Shown: positions 1 to 10,569 of the stretch, in pieces
How the letters are laid out: every line of letters begins with the position of its first letter
Numbering within the stretch: position 1 is the first letter of the stretch
NCBI GenBank assembly: GCA_023897205.1
Contig: JAHWDD010000028.1
Location: forward strand, 15,864 to 73,757
Length of the DNA: 57,894 bases
Reading direction: 5' to 3'
Origin: Exophiala sp. HKRS030
Lineage: Eukaryota; Ascomycota; Eurotiomycetes; Chaetothyriales; Herpotrichiellaceae
Program-made: the position numbers and the translations under genes
Notes under the pieces: model-generated
What the model was told of the DNA's origin: nothing
What the model saw: the letters and a program-made list of their open reading frames with translations, nothing else
Databases searched by the model: none

Positions 1-66
1 CACTCAAGCACTTTCACACTCAAGCACTTTCACACTCAAGCACTTTCACACTCAAGCACTCAAGCA
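1..66. repeat. 16-bp tandem repeat at window edge
   Basis: Three exact copies of the 16-bp unit cactcaagcactttca fill positions 1-48, followed by a partial copy (49-60) and a shortened extra ctcaagca. The array may continue beyond the window start. The unit is not telomere-like. It is a plain minisatellite with no visible coding role. Confidence 0.9.
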
Positions 67-985
67 ATCGCCTCGTCCCGTGCGCAACTTGATTGGACAA
101 ACAGGATGCCGGAATGGACAGACAGAAAGAACTGTAATCAAGTTACTAGAACGTACACTGCAATGTTCGAACTCCAATTCATGCCGTTATGTCGTCCTGT
201 TAGCCTCCACCTTCGGGTACGATCTCCTGACCCGTCACACAGGATGTTTTCCACATTTTCTGTCCAAGTTACACGAGGCTGCCTTTCAACCCAGCAATCA
301 GGCCCACGTAATCGTTGTGGCCAAGGCGGATCGTCTCCGAGAGGAGGATGTGGTTTCCACGGCTATCCTGGAAGAGTATTATTTTTCAAGTTCAAATTTG
401 TCAGTTTCATTCTTTGTGTCGGCAAAGACAAACTCGCAATGCTTCTAGTAATTTGGCTAATGGTCATATCTTTAGGTAGAGTGACCACCGATCAAGACCA
501 TACACACAGTCGGGCCATCTATATAGAGCATCCTTCGTATTTAGATTTTACGAAATACTATAGAAGGTTAAAGTCTTGATGGTTTTAATATTCTTCTGCC
601 TATGACCTATGCTTAACAGTCGCAATGGCCAGTGAAGCCGCTTCTAATCCAACATCGAGGGCGCGAATATGACAATTTCTTGGGTCAACTCGACGATGGT
701 TGCTGTGCACATTTGACATGAAAAACACTGTCTTCTTCAGGGCGGCATTGCGAAAAACGGAAACCCTGTCCTCAAGGAGAGGGAGTCAATTTCTTTGAGA
801 CCACTGGGCCAATCTTGGGCGACATTGGCGTAGAATGTAGCGTGGTGACAAAGGACAGCCCTATAAATGATTCTATCCTACCCAGCCTCCTTTGATCTTA
901 CGCTGTTGACTCACTCTTCTACTTTTTACTGGTCCATTGCTATTCTGCAGGTCATTGCTCTTAACGACTCTAATCTCCTGGTCAT
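67..985. other. no recognisable gene
   Basis: Open frames of about 120-157 codons exist on the plus strand (80-579) but their translations resemble no family I know. They overlap each other in different frames and show no convincing splice structure. I see no RNA gene or repeat here. The stretch is best treated as the 3' flank of the JmjC gene or as decayed DNA. Confidence 0.4.
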
Positions 986-2769
986 TCATCCACGTGAAAT
1001 TCGCCTCTTTTCCGTGGCGCATTTTCTCCTGATGTTGCTGGTTCCAGATCTAGTGCTTGAGTTGCGCTCAGTAGGGCTCTCCGCGGCATCATTGAATAGC
1101 CAACGTAGATGCCGATCTTTGAAATGTTCAAGGAAGAAAGAGCTGGCTGCACCATGGCAGGGACATTCAAGATCAATGATCGGGTCAGCCTTCAGATAGC
1201 CATCCCACACCTTTCGTGTAGCTCGAAGCCACCCTCCGTCCTTCTTTCTCTTCATCTGGAGGAGATGTTCAACCGCGACCCATGCACGGAATGCATCCCT
1301 CTCCCCAGCATTCTGCAGCGCCACGTCGAGGGAATCCATAAAGAGAAAATAGCAGTTTCGCTGTTCGTCGGCCTCTAGCTCTGCTTGCACGTTATGACGG
1401 AGGTATTGTGCAAACGGCCATACTGACCTCTGAGTGGTACAATCGATCGAGACTAGGAACCCACCGGCAACGGTGAAGACAGCATGCAAGCATCCCGCCG
1501 GTAGGTAGACCGCTTCCGCCGAAGTCGTGTGTGCCACTACGCCCCCTTCCAAGACCGCCATCCCCTGTGCTAGTTTGGCTTGCTGGCCCCGGTGCTCGGC
1601 CACCCACTGCAGGTTGTGAGGTGTCGGAGGATACATCACCCACACTTTTTCGCATTCGTGTAAAGTGGCGGAGATGCCATCCTTGCCATAGTCTGTTGCC
1701 TTGATCAGCGCAAGGCCCGTTGATCGATGCAGATAATCATACCTATATGCAAGTCGACGAACGAGAATTTCGGCGTCATATTAAACACCATTCGCTGTTC
1801 AAGGTACGTGGTCACTTGTTGATAAAGTTGAGCACAACCTCCAAATGTTCGATGTCGTATTAATGCTGGAGGCTCCATCCCGATAATACAGATGGGATTG
1901 TCCTGATTCGGCCTCGCCAGCTGCCAGAACGCGAGCGCGGCGTTAGCTGACTGTTCACCCTGTTCATAGACCCGAAGATCTTGTCCTTAGCCTTCTTTTG
2001 ACCCAATAAGGTCTCTTCACCTACCATGTGTTTTGATCTTCACCGATTCGACCCAGAGTTGTTCAAAGGAAGGTTGCAGCCCGCGCCAGCATGCCGCTGC
2101 CGGCACAATCGTCGGCAGACGCGTTGTGTGACTCCTCCATAAGGCTTGCAGATCGTCGGTGGCGGATGCCAGCAGCCTCAGCTTCGACAGGTCGAAATCG
2201 GGAGCCAGGTGTATTAGGAATGCTGGCTCACTGCGGAAGTAGTCCAGCCATGACGATACATTCGGCTTATCATTATGTACGAGCGTCTCAGGCGGTTCTG
2301 AAGGTACGTTTTGCGTTGAAGAATTGGTCTCTGTTTCTGGTACTCGTCGGCATAACCGCCGGGTGTGTTCTGGATTATGAGACAAATCTGCCTCAACTAG
2401 CTGTATGAGGTCATCTAAGTACTGTGTACTGAGAGACGATAAGCCTGGGTGCTGATTAATCATGTTCTGATCTCGTGTAAGGAGATCAATCAATTGTTGA
2501 CATGTGTATTGGCCTTTGCGTAATAGGTGATGATGCGTGAATGAGGCACTCAAGAAAATGAATACTTGCCGGGAGATTGCCAATGCCCTGTGCCAGGCTG
2601 CCTTCACGAAATTTCGTGGTCTTCTCTGACCTTTCAGATACTCAACTGCGGTCCGAATATTTCTGTGAGCTCGAACTAAGCGTCGACTGTTTCCACAGCT
2701 TAGGTACTGTAACTGTGCGAGCACAAAGACGTCATCCTGGGGCTTAGGGTCAACAGTGTTCAATTTCAC
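986..2769 (-). CDS. JmjC-domain (cupin) protein, 5' end unresolved
   Basis: Likely a 2-oxoglutarate/Fe(II)-dependent JmjC protein of the fungal family related to histone demethylases. Three exons join in frame: 2769-2025, 1979-1743 and 1692-986, with introns 2024-1980 (GTAGGT..AAG) and 1742-1693 (GTATGA..CAG, branch CTGAT). The second junction restores the motif DLHIDYGKDGIS, holding the HxD iron ligands. It is followed by KVWVMYPPTPHNL and later by EAVYLPAGCLHAVFTVAGG, which supplies the distal His of the cupin. The first part is helical and of unknown role. The upstream start is unclear: the frame opens just after a TGA and has no early ATG, so either a short 5' exon is missing from my model or the 5' end is damaged. 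It is divergent to a BAH-like gene 300 bp away, which fits a chromatin role. The JmjC family call is firm; function and intactness are not. Confidence 0.72.
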
Positions 2770-3070
2770 TGTTCAAGTGGTGACCATCGACATGATCTTT
2801 GGTATGCTATGAAATGTGAGAGTGTGAGAGTGTGTGGTTGCGGGGGAGTAAGCACTAGTCCTGACAAATGTCTCTCAGTCATTGTGAAGTAGGAGCCCCG
2901 ATTATCTATTTTGAAATTGACAGAGGGAGACAAAAATAAATATAGTAACAGTACAGTCTTGAAATCACCTAAAGCCATGGCAGTAGAAGAAAGAGACGAA
3001 AAGACGAAAAACTCCACCAGCAGGTCACAGCGTTTGTTTCTCGGGCGAAAACACAACCACAACAGAGCCA
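2770..3070. promoter_or_regulatory. short divergent intergenic region (JmjC / BAH-like)
   Basis: About 300 bp separate the start of the minus-strand JmjC frame from the plus-strand BAH-like ATG. A head-to-head arrangement this tight in a fungus usually means a shared promoter. A run of gtgagagtgtgagagtgtg lies at 2816-2834. No specific operator is recognised. Confidence 0.4.
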
Positions 3071-3898
3071 ATGGCCCAATCGATTGACGAGACATCTCCG
3101 CACGAAGACGAAGCAGTTGATAAGGAGCGCCAAGCCGACATCTTCCCTCTACAGGATGAACAAGAAAAGAATGAGGAAGTGCTCTCGCCAGTCGATTGCC
3201 GGCGAATGGATCACAGAAACCTCCCACAGAAATTCCGCGCAGAGAAGCAAAACCATGAGGTCACCAAAGAAGAAGTTCAGCCACAAGAGGAGACGCCCGA
3301 AGAGCAAAGACTTCAAGGGACAACACCGTGGGAGGCAGGAAGGCAAGAGGCAAATTCACGAAATGAAGAGTTGCCACTGCAAAAAGAACTCACTGAGCAG
3401 ACTCGTTTCTTCGATATACAATTCAGTCGCAGCCTAAAACAATACACTATTAAGCCACTTCAGAAAGCACTTTCTCGCTGGCATGACCTCGAATCACTGT
3501 CTGAATTTAAGCTACAGGATACGATTTTTAAGAGGGGCGATGCCATTGCTGTTAGACTTTGCAACGAGGTTGACTCGAATGACGAAGACAATTTCGCATA
3601 CATTGAAGACATCAAGGCCATTCCGAATGAGAAACAGCTCGTACTGATTAGCTGGATCTATTCCTTCAAGCAAGCGTACTATCGGAGCAACCACCTTCAG
3701 ATTATTCTGTGGGACACGGTCTCACGGCACGCTGAAAAGGAGGAGGTGCAAAGATTCCATCACGACCAGCTTTACAATGCGTGTGGAAGACCTAGGCTGT
3801 GTAATGACAAGCAAACGGAGATTTGGCACACACGGAAACAGAATATATTAGCGGGCAGGATCAGTGGAGCCGAGGTTGACGACAGGACCGTTGACTAA
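3071..3898 (+). CDS. BAH-like domain protein
   Basis: Single-exon frame of 275 codons. The start at 3071 has a good fungal context (gagccaATGgcc). Residues 1-110 are acidic and charge-rich (many E, K, Q), likely disordered. Residues about 150-240 look like a bromo-adjacent homology fold: FKRGDAIAVRLCNE, then YIEDIKAI, then VLISWIYSF, matching the usual BAH pattern of 'x-GD-V-V', 'RI-I' and 'V-WFYRPE'. BAH modules bind nucleosomes or modified histone tails and occur in silencing complexes. Its divergent JmjC neighbour supports a chromatin-associated role. No enzyme domain is visible. An alternative is a BAH-containing accessory protein of a mobile element. The BAH call rests on pattern alone. 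Confidence 0.6.
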   Translation: MAQSIDETSPHEDEAVDKERQADIFPLQDEQEKNEEVLSPVDCRRMDHRNLPQKFRAEKQNHEVTKEEVQPQEETPEEQRLQGTTPWEAGRQEANSRNEELPLQKELTEQTRFFDIQFSRSLKQYTIKPLQKALSRWHDLESLSEFKLQDTIFKRGDAIAVRLCNEVDSNDEDNFAYIEDIKAIPNEKQLVLISWIYSFKQAYYRSNHLQIILWDTVSRHAEKEEVQRFHHDQLYNACGRPRLCNDKQTEIWHTRKQNILAGRISGAEVDDRTVD

Positions 3899-4440
3899 GG
3901 TAAGCGACCTGGAGCAAAGAAATTTCTGGGCTTGGTCCTAGAGTAGTCCGATTAGAGGTAACAGAGTCAGCTCGAACATAATTCTGCTTCGAACAATCAA
4001 GAAAACTATGGTTGTCCAGAAGTTTTCAGACACAGGCAATCTTGCAGATATCCGCCGTGTCCGGACCAAGATGCTACGCTCGACGAAGGTTCAACGCAGA
4101 ATACCCAATTGAATCGGCCTTGTTTGAACGAACCTAGAGTCACCACCCTCGGTCGTATACTGTTGCGAACTAGGTTCCTTGAAGGTCGGAGGGACGGGCG
4201 ATTGGTTAACTGATTAATTTTCTTGCACCCACGCGGGCTAAGCCTAATGGGGACTGGCCATTTTCACGTGGCCTGCACGCGAGCGTCCTGGTTCATAGTA
4301 CTTCCTGCTGTTGATCCTTCGGCGGCATACGACCCGCAACTGCTGAGATACCCTTACGAGCTTTACACTTCGCCCTCAAGACTATTATTCTTAGGTATTA
4401 CTGCTCTTTCATCGGCACAGGAACTGCCAAGTGTGGGCTC
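3899..4440. other. no recognisable gene
   Basis: Short frames only. The far end grades into the 3' part of the LINE relic that follows. No RNA gene or repeat was seen. Confidence 0.4.
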
Positions 4441-6297
4441 GTTCCATTCCTGCATAGGGTTATCTTCTTTGTTCAGGGCTGAGCTGCAATCGACCGGTGG
4501 CTTTCGCAAAAGGGATCGTTGCTCTGACTGCTTCCATGTTCGGCTTCCATTTCTTGAGCGCTCCGTCCACTCTTTCCTTTGTCCACCCTCCCAGGAGGAA
4601 TGACACGTCCGTCCACCGCTGCGTGGTTACCTGAAGATATTGTTGGCGCTGCAAGGTCCAACTCGTGCACTCCGTCAGGAAGTGTCTGACCGTCTCGGGC
4701 CGGCGGCATCATGTACACTGATTCGAGTCCATCACTTTGATCCTGTAAGGGACACTGTTGAGTCGGTTCTTCCCCGTTCGGAGTTGAGCCCATATTTGCG
4801 ATTCGTCAAGAGTGAGGTTATCATAGAGCCTGCGGTGTGCTCGCTCGGGAGAGCTCGATCGAGCTGTTTCGTGGACCGGCCACTTGGCAGCTCCTCGAAA
4901 TGATTCCTCTGCTCATCAGGGGTTCCTTGCGGCTTCCTTCTAGTGGTCGATTTTAACTTCGTCGCTGTCGGTATCTGGTGGTTTGGTGTGCTACTCTCCG
5001 AGTCAGCTTCTGCGCCAGTCCACTGCAGCGGTCGCAGGTTCAATTGGGATCCATTCGAAGACCACCCGTGGCTTCCACGATGTTGCGAGACGGCCAAACA
5101 GCTCGTAAAATCTTCGGACAATGCATTGTCCTGACTGTTGCCGCGGATTCGCAAGTACCTCCAGCGCGAGCGGCTCCTGCTGAGGATCCGCACCCGTGTT
5201 CTTGGGTCGGTGTCCTGATCGGGCCAGCGTTGATCCACCATGCGGCAGGCCTCATACAGGGCCACCAATTCGCCATGGTGGGCGTTGATCGACGTCGTGG
5301 ATCCGAGGGTCTTGCTGACCATGCGATGTGCCCGAGAGCCCAAGTATACCACGCCGATTCCCACTCTGCCGTTTCGACCGGACGCTCCCGTAAAGACGGT
5401 CCTCTCCAGGTCCGGGTTTTTGGCTGCGACGTCGGCTTTCTCTCGTCCTAGGATTTTTACGCTGGCTCGGGTTTTCCATGGCGACATACAGACTGGCTCA
5501 ATGCGCTCCAGCCGCTCCTCGCCTAGGCCCGCCATCACCTTTCCGCTTGTCCGCGTGGGAGATACGAAACGCCGCTGATCTTGCTCGCTCGCTCTCTTCA
5601 CCCGCCAAAGCGGATGTGTGGCGGGTAGGTGTGCAAGTCGATCCAGAACCCGCGGACTTGATTCGCCCAGCGATCATTGACCGGCTCCAGTGCGGCTTCG
5701 GCCTCGGCCACGACCAACGATACCGTCTTGAATCCCGCGGTGACCGTCATGGTCCCGAGGCGCTGTCCTTGTTCCGCTGCCGTGATTAATTTGGGCGACG
5801 CGTAGATCGACCACCGGGGCTACCATCGAGGTGTACAGCTGTCGCGCCATGTTCGGTTGTAGTCCTCGCAGCCTCCTCAACGCCTGTGCGGCGCGGAGGC
5901 CCCTCTTTGCCATCCGTCCGGCGTGGGCGTGGTATCGCAGTCGCTGGTCCATGAGCACTCCCAGGATTTTAACCTGCGATGACGACCTCCACTGCAACCC
6001 CTCGGATCAGTAGCGACCCAGCATCTGGACCCTTCGCCGCGTGCGGGAGAAGTGGATGAGGGCCGTCTTCTCAGGTGCGAACTCCGCTCCGCGGCTAACT
6101 TCCCACGCCTCTGCACGAGGGACGACTTCTGCTGGTACCATTTCGACGTTCGCCCGCGTACTGGGTCCCACGACCCAGGCATTGTAGTCATCCACGAACG
6201 CGATGGCCCCTCGTGTCTTGTTGATGGGTGTCTGAACCAGATCTGCGTTGAAGAAGAGGAATAGAATCGGTGATAGTGGTGAGCCCTGACTTGTAAA
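4440..6297 (-). mobile_element. Tad1-like LINE relic (RT, RNase H, C-terminal zinc-knuckle region)
   Basis: Read leftwards from 6297, frames in two or three registers give QGSPLSPILFLFFNADL, then the reverse transcriptase active site FVDDYNAWVVG (FVDD variant of YADD), then a typical linker ending near FSRTRRR. Next comes an RNase H-like block around 5400 (VFTGASGRNGRVGIGVVY then INAHHGELVALYEAC; the first Asp of the usual TDAS is Gly here). The C-terminal CxxC/H region near 4650-4750 is eroded. Frames are interrupted by several shifts and stops, so the element is dead. Base composition is GC-rich, unlike the RIPed block at 19-22 kb. The 5' part (ORF1, endonuclease, RT fingers) is absent because the copy starts exactly at the palindrome. 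Confidence 0.8.
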
Positions 6298-6429
6298 TGT
6301 GATTCTTCAAGTGTATCTATTGACCTACCGTATGAGCTTCTAGGTTCTTATATACTAGACCATCTACATGTATATAAGAACCTAGAAGCTCATACGGTAG
6401 GTCAATAGATACACTTGAAGAATCACATT
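6296..6429. repeat. 57-60 bp perfect inverted repeat (palindrome) joining two LINE fragments
   Basis: Positions 6296-6354 are the exact reverse complement of 6371-6429, around a 16-bp centre (6355-6370). Both arms encode the RT segment just before the QGSPLSPIL motif. Beyond the arms the two flanks are still homologous (both continue into QGSPLSPIL) but clearly diverged. It is a head-to-head junction of two different Tad1-like LINE copies with homogenised ends. Confidence 0.95.
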
Positions 6430-6740
6430 AACAACTCAGGGATCACCACTCTCGCCAATACTCTACCTTTTTTTACAACGCCGATCTCATCGAGACATGT
6501 AAGACCGAGAACACAGAGACCGTAGGATACATCGACGATGCCTCCATCCTGGCAGTAGGCCCGACGGTACAACATAATTGTAAGACCCTCAAGATCGTTC
6601 ATCGGAAAGCCGACAAATGGGCACGACAACATGGATCCGATTTCGCACCGTCAAAGTACGAATTAGTTCATTTCACGAGAAACCCCAGGGGTAACACTAC
6701 CCGCCGTAAAGCTCTGGTATGGATCCCGATGCCTTTGAGA
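6428..6740 (+). mobile_element. Tad1-like LINE fragment, reverse transcriptase core
   Basis: The plus strand encodes QGSPLSPILYLF, then after a one-base shift in the T-run at about 6470 FYNADLIETC, then YIDDASILAVGP (the RT catalytic YIDD), and ADKWARQHGSDFAPSKYELVHF cut at about 6740. It is about 100 codons of RT palm and thumb, with no RNase H region after it. It lies in inverted orientation to the LINE relic on its left and runs into the GRF-type relic on its right. Confidence 0.75.
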
Positions 6741-6779
6741 CGCCGCTAAGTGAGCAGTAGCAGAAAAGTACCTACAAGG

Positions 6780-7174
6780 AACGAGGCTCTAGACCCAGCC
6801 CTCGGTGCTTCGCTATCTCCTCCTCCCACTGTTGCGCCCGACTGTATCAAGTTTGGCAAACCCACCAAATGGGATGTTACCAAAGCCTCAAATCGCAAAG
6901 GGAATGCTGGCCGACCATACTATATATGCAAACCTTGCCGAAATTCCATTGCTTCGCCAACACTCGCGGCAATGACCCCACAAATCCAGCCTGTTGCTGT
7001 GGTGTATCTAGCAAGACACAGATTTCTGGTGCAGATAAAAAGACTGTCCGAGTACATTACGTTTGCCGAAGGGGCAAATGCGACTATTATAGGCTTTGTT
7101 TGGACGACCAGAATCAGCAAATCTTCCTGCCTAAAACGCTCGTGAACTCTTTCGTCAGGCTTGGTATCATTTGA
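6780..7174 (+). pseudogene. GRF-type zinc ribbon protein, frameshifted
   Basis: The first frame carries CIKFGKPTKWDVTKASNRKG then GRPYYICKPC. The sequence must then change register at about 6945 to continue KFHCFANTRGNDPTNP, a CxC pair, KTQISGADKKT and VHYVCRRGKCDYYRLC. Together these form the Cys-rich pattern of fungal GRF-type zinc-finger proteins (GRPYY-C, CF, RGND, GRCDYY-like). One indel of net one base breaks the frame, and I found no splice pair that would remove it. The family is probably nucleic-acid binding. It adjoins the LINE RT fragment, so it may be a relic of element-associated DNA. Confidence 0.6.
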
Positions 7175-7562
7175 AATATAGACAAATGAGAAGGAGGATG
7201 AGTAACGCACATTGAAGCCAGAGCTCCTCATGATATTAAAATTTTGCCCACATCTTTGCGCTGTACCACGAGACAAACAGGTGTCCTGGTGCAAAACACG
7301 TGACCATGGGCATCGGAGCAGTGAAGTGGCCAAAGGCCAATATCACTGTTCGGTAGACGTACCCTCCAGGGCCATAGGTCTCGAAATGTGGTCATGCTAT
7401 GCTGCACGGTGCTGTAGATGTCATTCCGAGAAGTGGTCCACGTGGTTCAGCGGTAATGCTCTAATCTTAGACCCCAGAATCTATTTATAGTCAGAAGAGT
7501 GGTCCCCTTGACATCATGTAGTTGCAGATGTACGGAGTAGTGCTGTCGGGCTCGTTCGTCAT
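7175..7562. other. no gene; 3' flank of hydrolase gene
   Basis: No supported coding frame. At 7446-7456 tggttcagcgg matches a tRNA A-box, but no B-box (GGTTCGANNCC) or cloverleaf follows, so no tRNA is called. Confidence 0.4.
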
Positions 7563-8606
7563 TTATTGACTAGTATCATCAAGCCATTTTGTGATTATGC
7601 GAGCTAGTCCCTGGCCGTCTTCCTGTCCGATCCAGTGCCCGCAGGGCATGATGACCAATTTTCCATTCGACAGCAATGGCATCGAATCTTCTCCTCTCTC
7701 AGAAGGGACAGCAGGATCATTGTCGGCGAGGATGGTGAGAAACGGTACATGAATCCGTGGATCCGCAACGAAATGCTTCTCATCCTCGTAATTGGCGAAG
7801 AAGGCGCGGTACCAGTTCATTGGCGCCTCCCACCCGCCACGCATATAGGTGTGAGTGTATCTGGTGAGGGTGTTCTCGTCCCACAGGGCCGGTCGGACCT
7901 TCCAATGTTCCGGGGTCAGGGCGTCTTCGGTGGAGATACGCTGTTCAACCTCGGACATGGACAAAGCGACTTCACGGCCGGTACGAATGGCCGCATTGAA
8001 GAAGACTGGCATCCGAGTACGAAGGAGAATCTGGCACTGTGGAGAGACAAAAAAGTGCCAGTACGAAAAGTTGGGAAACATGTCGGTGAAGGCCCCAAGG
8101 GTCAGTGGTGACGGCATGGGCGGTATGTACATCCCAGTAATGCTGACGCATGCTGAAACTAGGGAAGGATGATGTAGAGTGAGCCGCGAAGCAAGCTGCG
8201 AGCCCCAGTCATGACCAGCAACGACGACCTAAAAGTTTAGCAAGTAGTTTTAGTCTCATAAGGGCTTTTAGGGTGTCGAGACCTTTCTTCCAATGACGCC
8301 GGCATGCTTCAGGAGCTCCGACATGTCTTCCGACATAGCTTTCAGTCTATACGCTTCGACCTCATGCGGTTTGCTCGTCTGTCCAAAACCCAACATATCT
8401 GGTACGATGCAACGAATGTGATGTGCGAGTAAGCCCGGGATCACGTCGCGCCAACCGTAGGAGAAGTCGCCGTGGCCGTGGAGAAGCAGCAGAATATGGC
8501 TGTATTGGTTCAGTGGAGGCGTGACATCGTAATAGTTGTAGAGAAAGCCGCGCTTGACGATGCACGTCTGTGCTTGACATTCGTCAAAATTGAACGCCAT
8601 TGCCAT
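7563..8606 (-). CDS. alpha/beta hydrolase, epoxide-hydrolase type
   Basis: Two exons, 8606-8283 and 8228-7563, joined across a 54-bp intron (8282-8229, ends CTTTTAG, branch GCTAAAC) give 329 codons without interruption. The junction produces GRK-VVVAGHDWGSQL, holding the nucleophile Asp of the HDWG elbow. Other hallmarks are HILLLLHGHGDFSYGW (oxyanion-hole HG loop), PDMLGFGQTSKP, the acid turn ILADNDPAVP and the catalytic His in MPCGHWIGQED near the C-terminus. No signal peptide, so probably cytosolic. The family hydrolyses epoxides or related small hydrophobic substrates; the substrate cannot be read from sequence. The catalytic residues are all present, so it looks functional, unlike the decayed oxygenase upstream. 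Confidence 0.85.
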
Positions 8607-9191
8607 TAACCCTTTCTTTCTGTTTCTTCAACGGCGATAGTTGTAATCGAGTTACCGGCCTTGGGATGCCTGGATCGAGAGACTTTATGCAGTCTTCCAA
8701 AGAGCCTTGGCTGTAGAATGCAGCCCTCCACGGATTGCCAAAGCTTCCTCCCCGCTCCCCGGCGCTGACTCTAGTTCTGCTCCCGTGGGATCTTGACAAT
8801 CAAACATGTGGGGGCAAGCCCCATTGGTCTTTGCGGTGTGTCCACCTGCTGCATACCGTACTACACATTACAAATCAATCTTGGTTCGACTGACACCGGG
8901 AGAGACTATGCCGATGTGTCCCCGGATGAAATTTGCCGCGTTTCCGTCGCAATTAGTAGTAAGTCGCTTACCGCCCTGCGTGTTCACGACACAACTAGTG
9001 GTCAAGTCACCGGACTACGTAAAGGTGGACTCTTGGCCCTACGGTTTCTCGAGACAAAGCAAGATTGCGGTTCTATAAATTTACCAAATCTTGGTATGAA
9101 AGAAACCCAGGGACCTCACCGCAGTGTTAGAATTTCTATCGCCGTAATCTGTTGTGAATTATGGCAGTGGAAGCATAGATTTTATCCTTTT
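8607..9191. other. no recognisable gene
   Basis: 5' flank of the hydrolase gene. Short unrelated open frames on both strands; none shows family motifs. Confidence 0.4.
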
Positions 9192-10218
9192 TCATCTTCT
9201 ACTTTCTAAGGAAGTAGAAGTATATATACATCGAAGTGACATACTAGAAGCTTCCCTACAATTTCCAACATTGTAAAGTCCTGCGCAAACGCGTGGTCCA
9301 CAACCTTGAAGCCCTATCTCCTCGCCTTCTTCCTCTCGGCATCTTGCTCCTCGAGTACCTTGATACATGGCACCCTTGGATGCCGGCAGCAGTGTCTCAC
9401 CAATCCACAAAAACCAGCCCAACAGCGTAGCCACAGTTCATTTCCAGACGCAGTTGACAGGCTCGATGTGCAGAGTCTTCAGTGTTGACTCCAGCGACAG
9501 CGCAATCGGCAGTGATCTCCCTATCCCACGTAGGAGAGGCGGGAAACACCGAAACGCAAACTGTTCGTAGATGGCCATGGCGATGGCCTTTCCTTTCTCC
9601 GGAAAAGGCCAGTCCCAACCCTCAGATTCCTCGCAGAAGGTGATACAGCCATCGAAATCGGAGGGGAAGCCTTGCAATGGAGCGCTGTTCTCGGCATAAA
9701 ATAGCGTCGACATGTCCCGTCAGAAATGGTGAGCTGCAATTCTCTCCGTGATCGAAAAGCCTGCAAAGCCTAGGCGGAGACGCAGTCGGTGCATGAGGAT
9801 CGCTCTGAACGCCAAGGTGTAGATGCAACCCTCGACGACCTTGAAGTTTCCTGGGTATTTGCTAGCGCAGCATTCAAGCCCTTTGTGATATCGTCGACGG
9901 CTTGGTCCGCTCATCGCTGGGACCATAGTACCACCATGTCATGTTGTTGTTCTCCGTCTCCTCTACACGCCCTGCTCCCTTGTGCACGACTTTGCCACCG
10001 TCCACCCGCCAGACAGCCTCTGAGTCCCATGCTGTGATGATAAAATTAGGAAATGTTAGGGCGTATATGAGATTGTTCATGAAGTCTGAGAGACGGGAGC
10101 TGGTCATTAAACGCTATATAGTCTCGTAGTCGACTTCAAAGTCCAGTTTCTGGATCTCGGTATTGATCCAGTGGTATCCTGACGGTATGGAGGATTTATT
10201 GCTTTGCTGAGGCTCCAT
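9192..10218 (-). pseudogene. MPAB/DUF2236-like oxygenase, decayed
   Basis: The frame starts at ATG 10218 and is soon stopped by TAG at 10116-10114 (likely a former Trp codon). It then resumes with NNLIYALTFPNFIITAWDSEAVWRVDGGKV and NNMTWWYYGPSDERTK. Register is lost around 9880-9920 and regained at KYPGNFKVVEGCIYTLAFRAILMHRLRL. TGA codons follow at 9722-9720 and 9440-9438, both at positions expected to be Trp. Near 9370 the tail shifts register again (ETLLP then a Glu/Arg-rich end). The pattern ERIAAHHF-RDMSTLFYAE, GFPSDFDGC, AIYEQFAFRCFPP and an internal membrane segment resemble fungal MPAB/Lcp (DUF2236) heme-type oxygenases. Three stops and at least two shifts make it non-functional. Confidence 0.55.
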
Positions 10219-10569
10219 TTTGGATTGACAGGTTGGCGAACAACTAGAGAACTTTTTGTCGTTGTGTTCAAGCTATATTAACAAGCTATATTAACAAAAA
10301 GATCAACATGGAAATGTATAGCTTTTAACCGTCACTGTAAGCAATTAATAGCGACTACTATACTCAACTGTAGAATCCCGTTTTGCATGTCACTGTATCG
10401 ACAAGGGAGAATTCTCATCTTCTCACTTACGTTGGCCGTTCATCAGACGCGTCGCCGGGAGATCTAGCAGCGCTGCAGCGCCGGTGACAACATAGCGACA
10501 ACGAGCACCCTCGAGCAGAGCGAGAGAACCCAGTGCGAAGGTGCTTCAACAGAACAGAGACGATGACTA
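10219..10569. other. no gene
   Basis: AT-richer spacer with a short direct repeat (agctatattaacaa, twice near 10270-10300). No coding signal. Confidence 0.4.

Noticed and set aside
1..66. Telomeric or CRISPR-like repeat
   Set aside because: The unit is 16 bp and directly tandem, without spacers, and unlike TTAGGG. It is a simple minisatellite.
80..579. Two overlapping plus-strand frames of 122 and 157 codons
   Set aside because: They overlap in different registers, lack any domain and have unnatural composition.
7446..7500. Possible tRNA or tRNA-derived SINE
   Set aside because: There is a good A-box match (tggttcagcgg) but no B-box, anticodon arm or acceptor pairing downstream.
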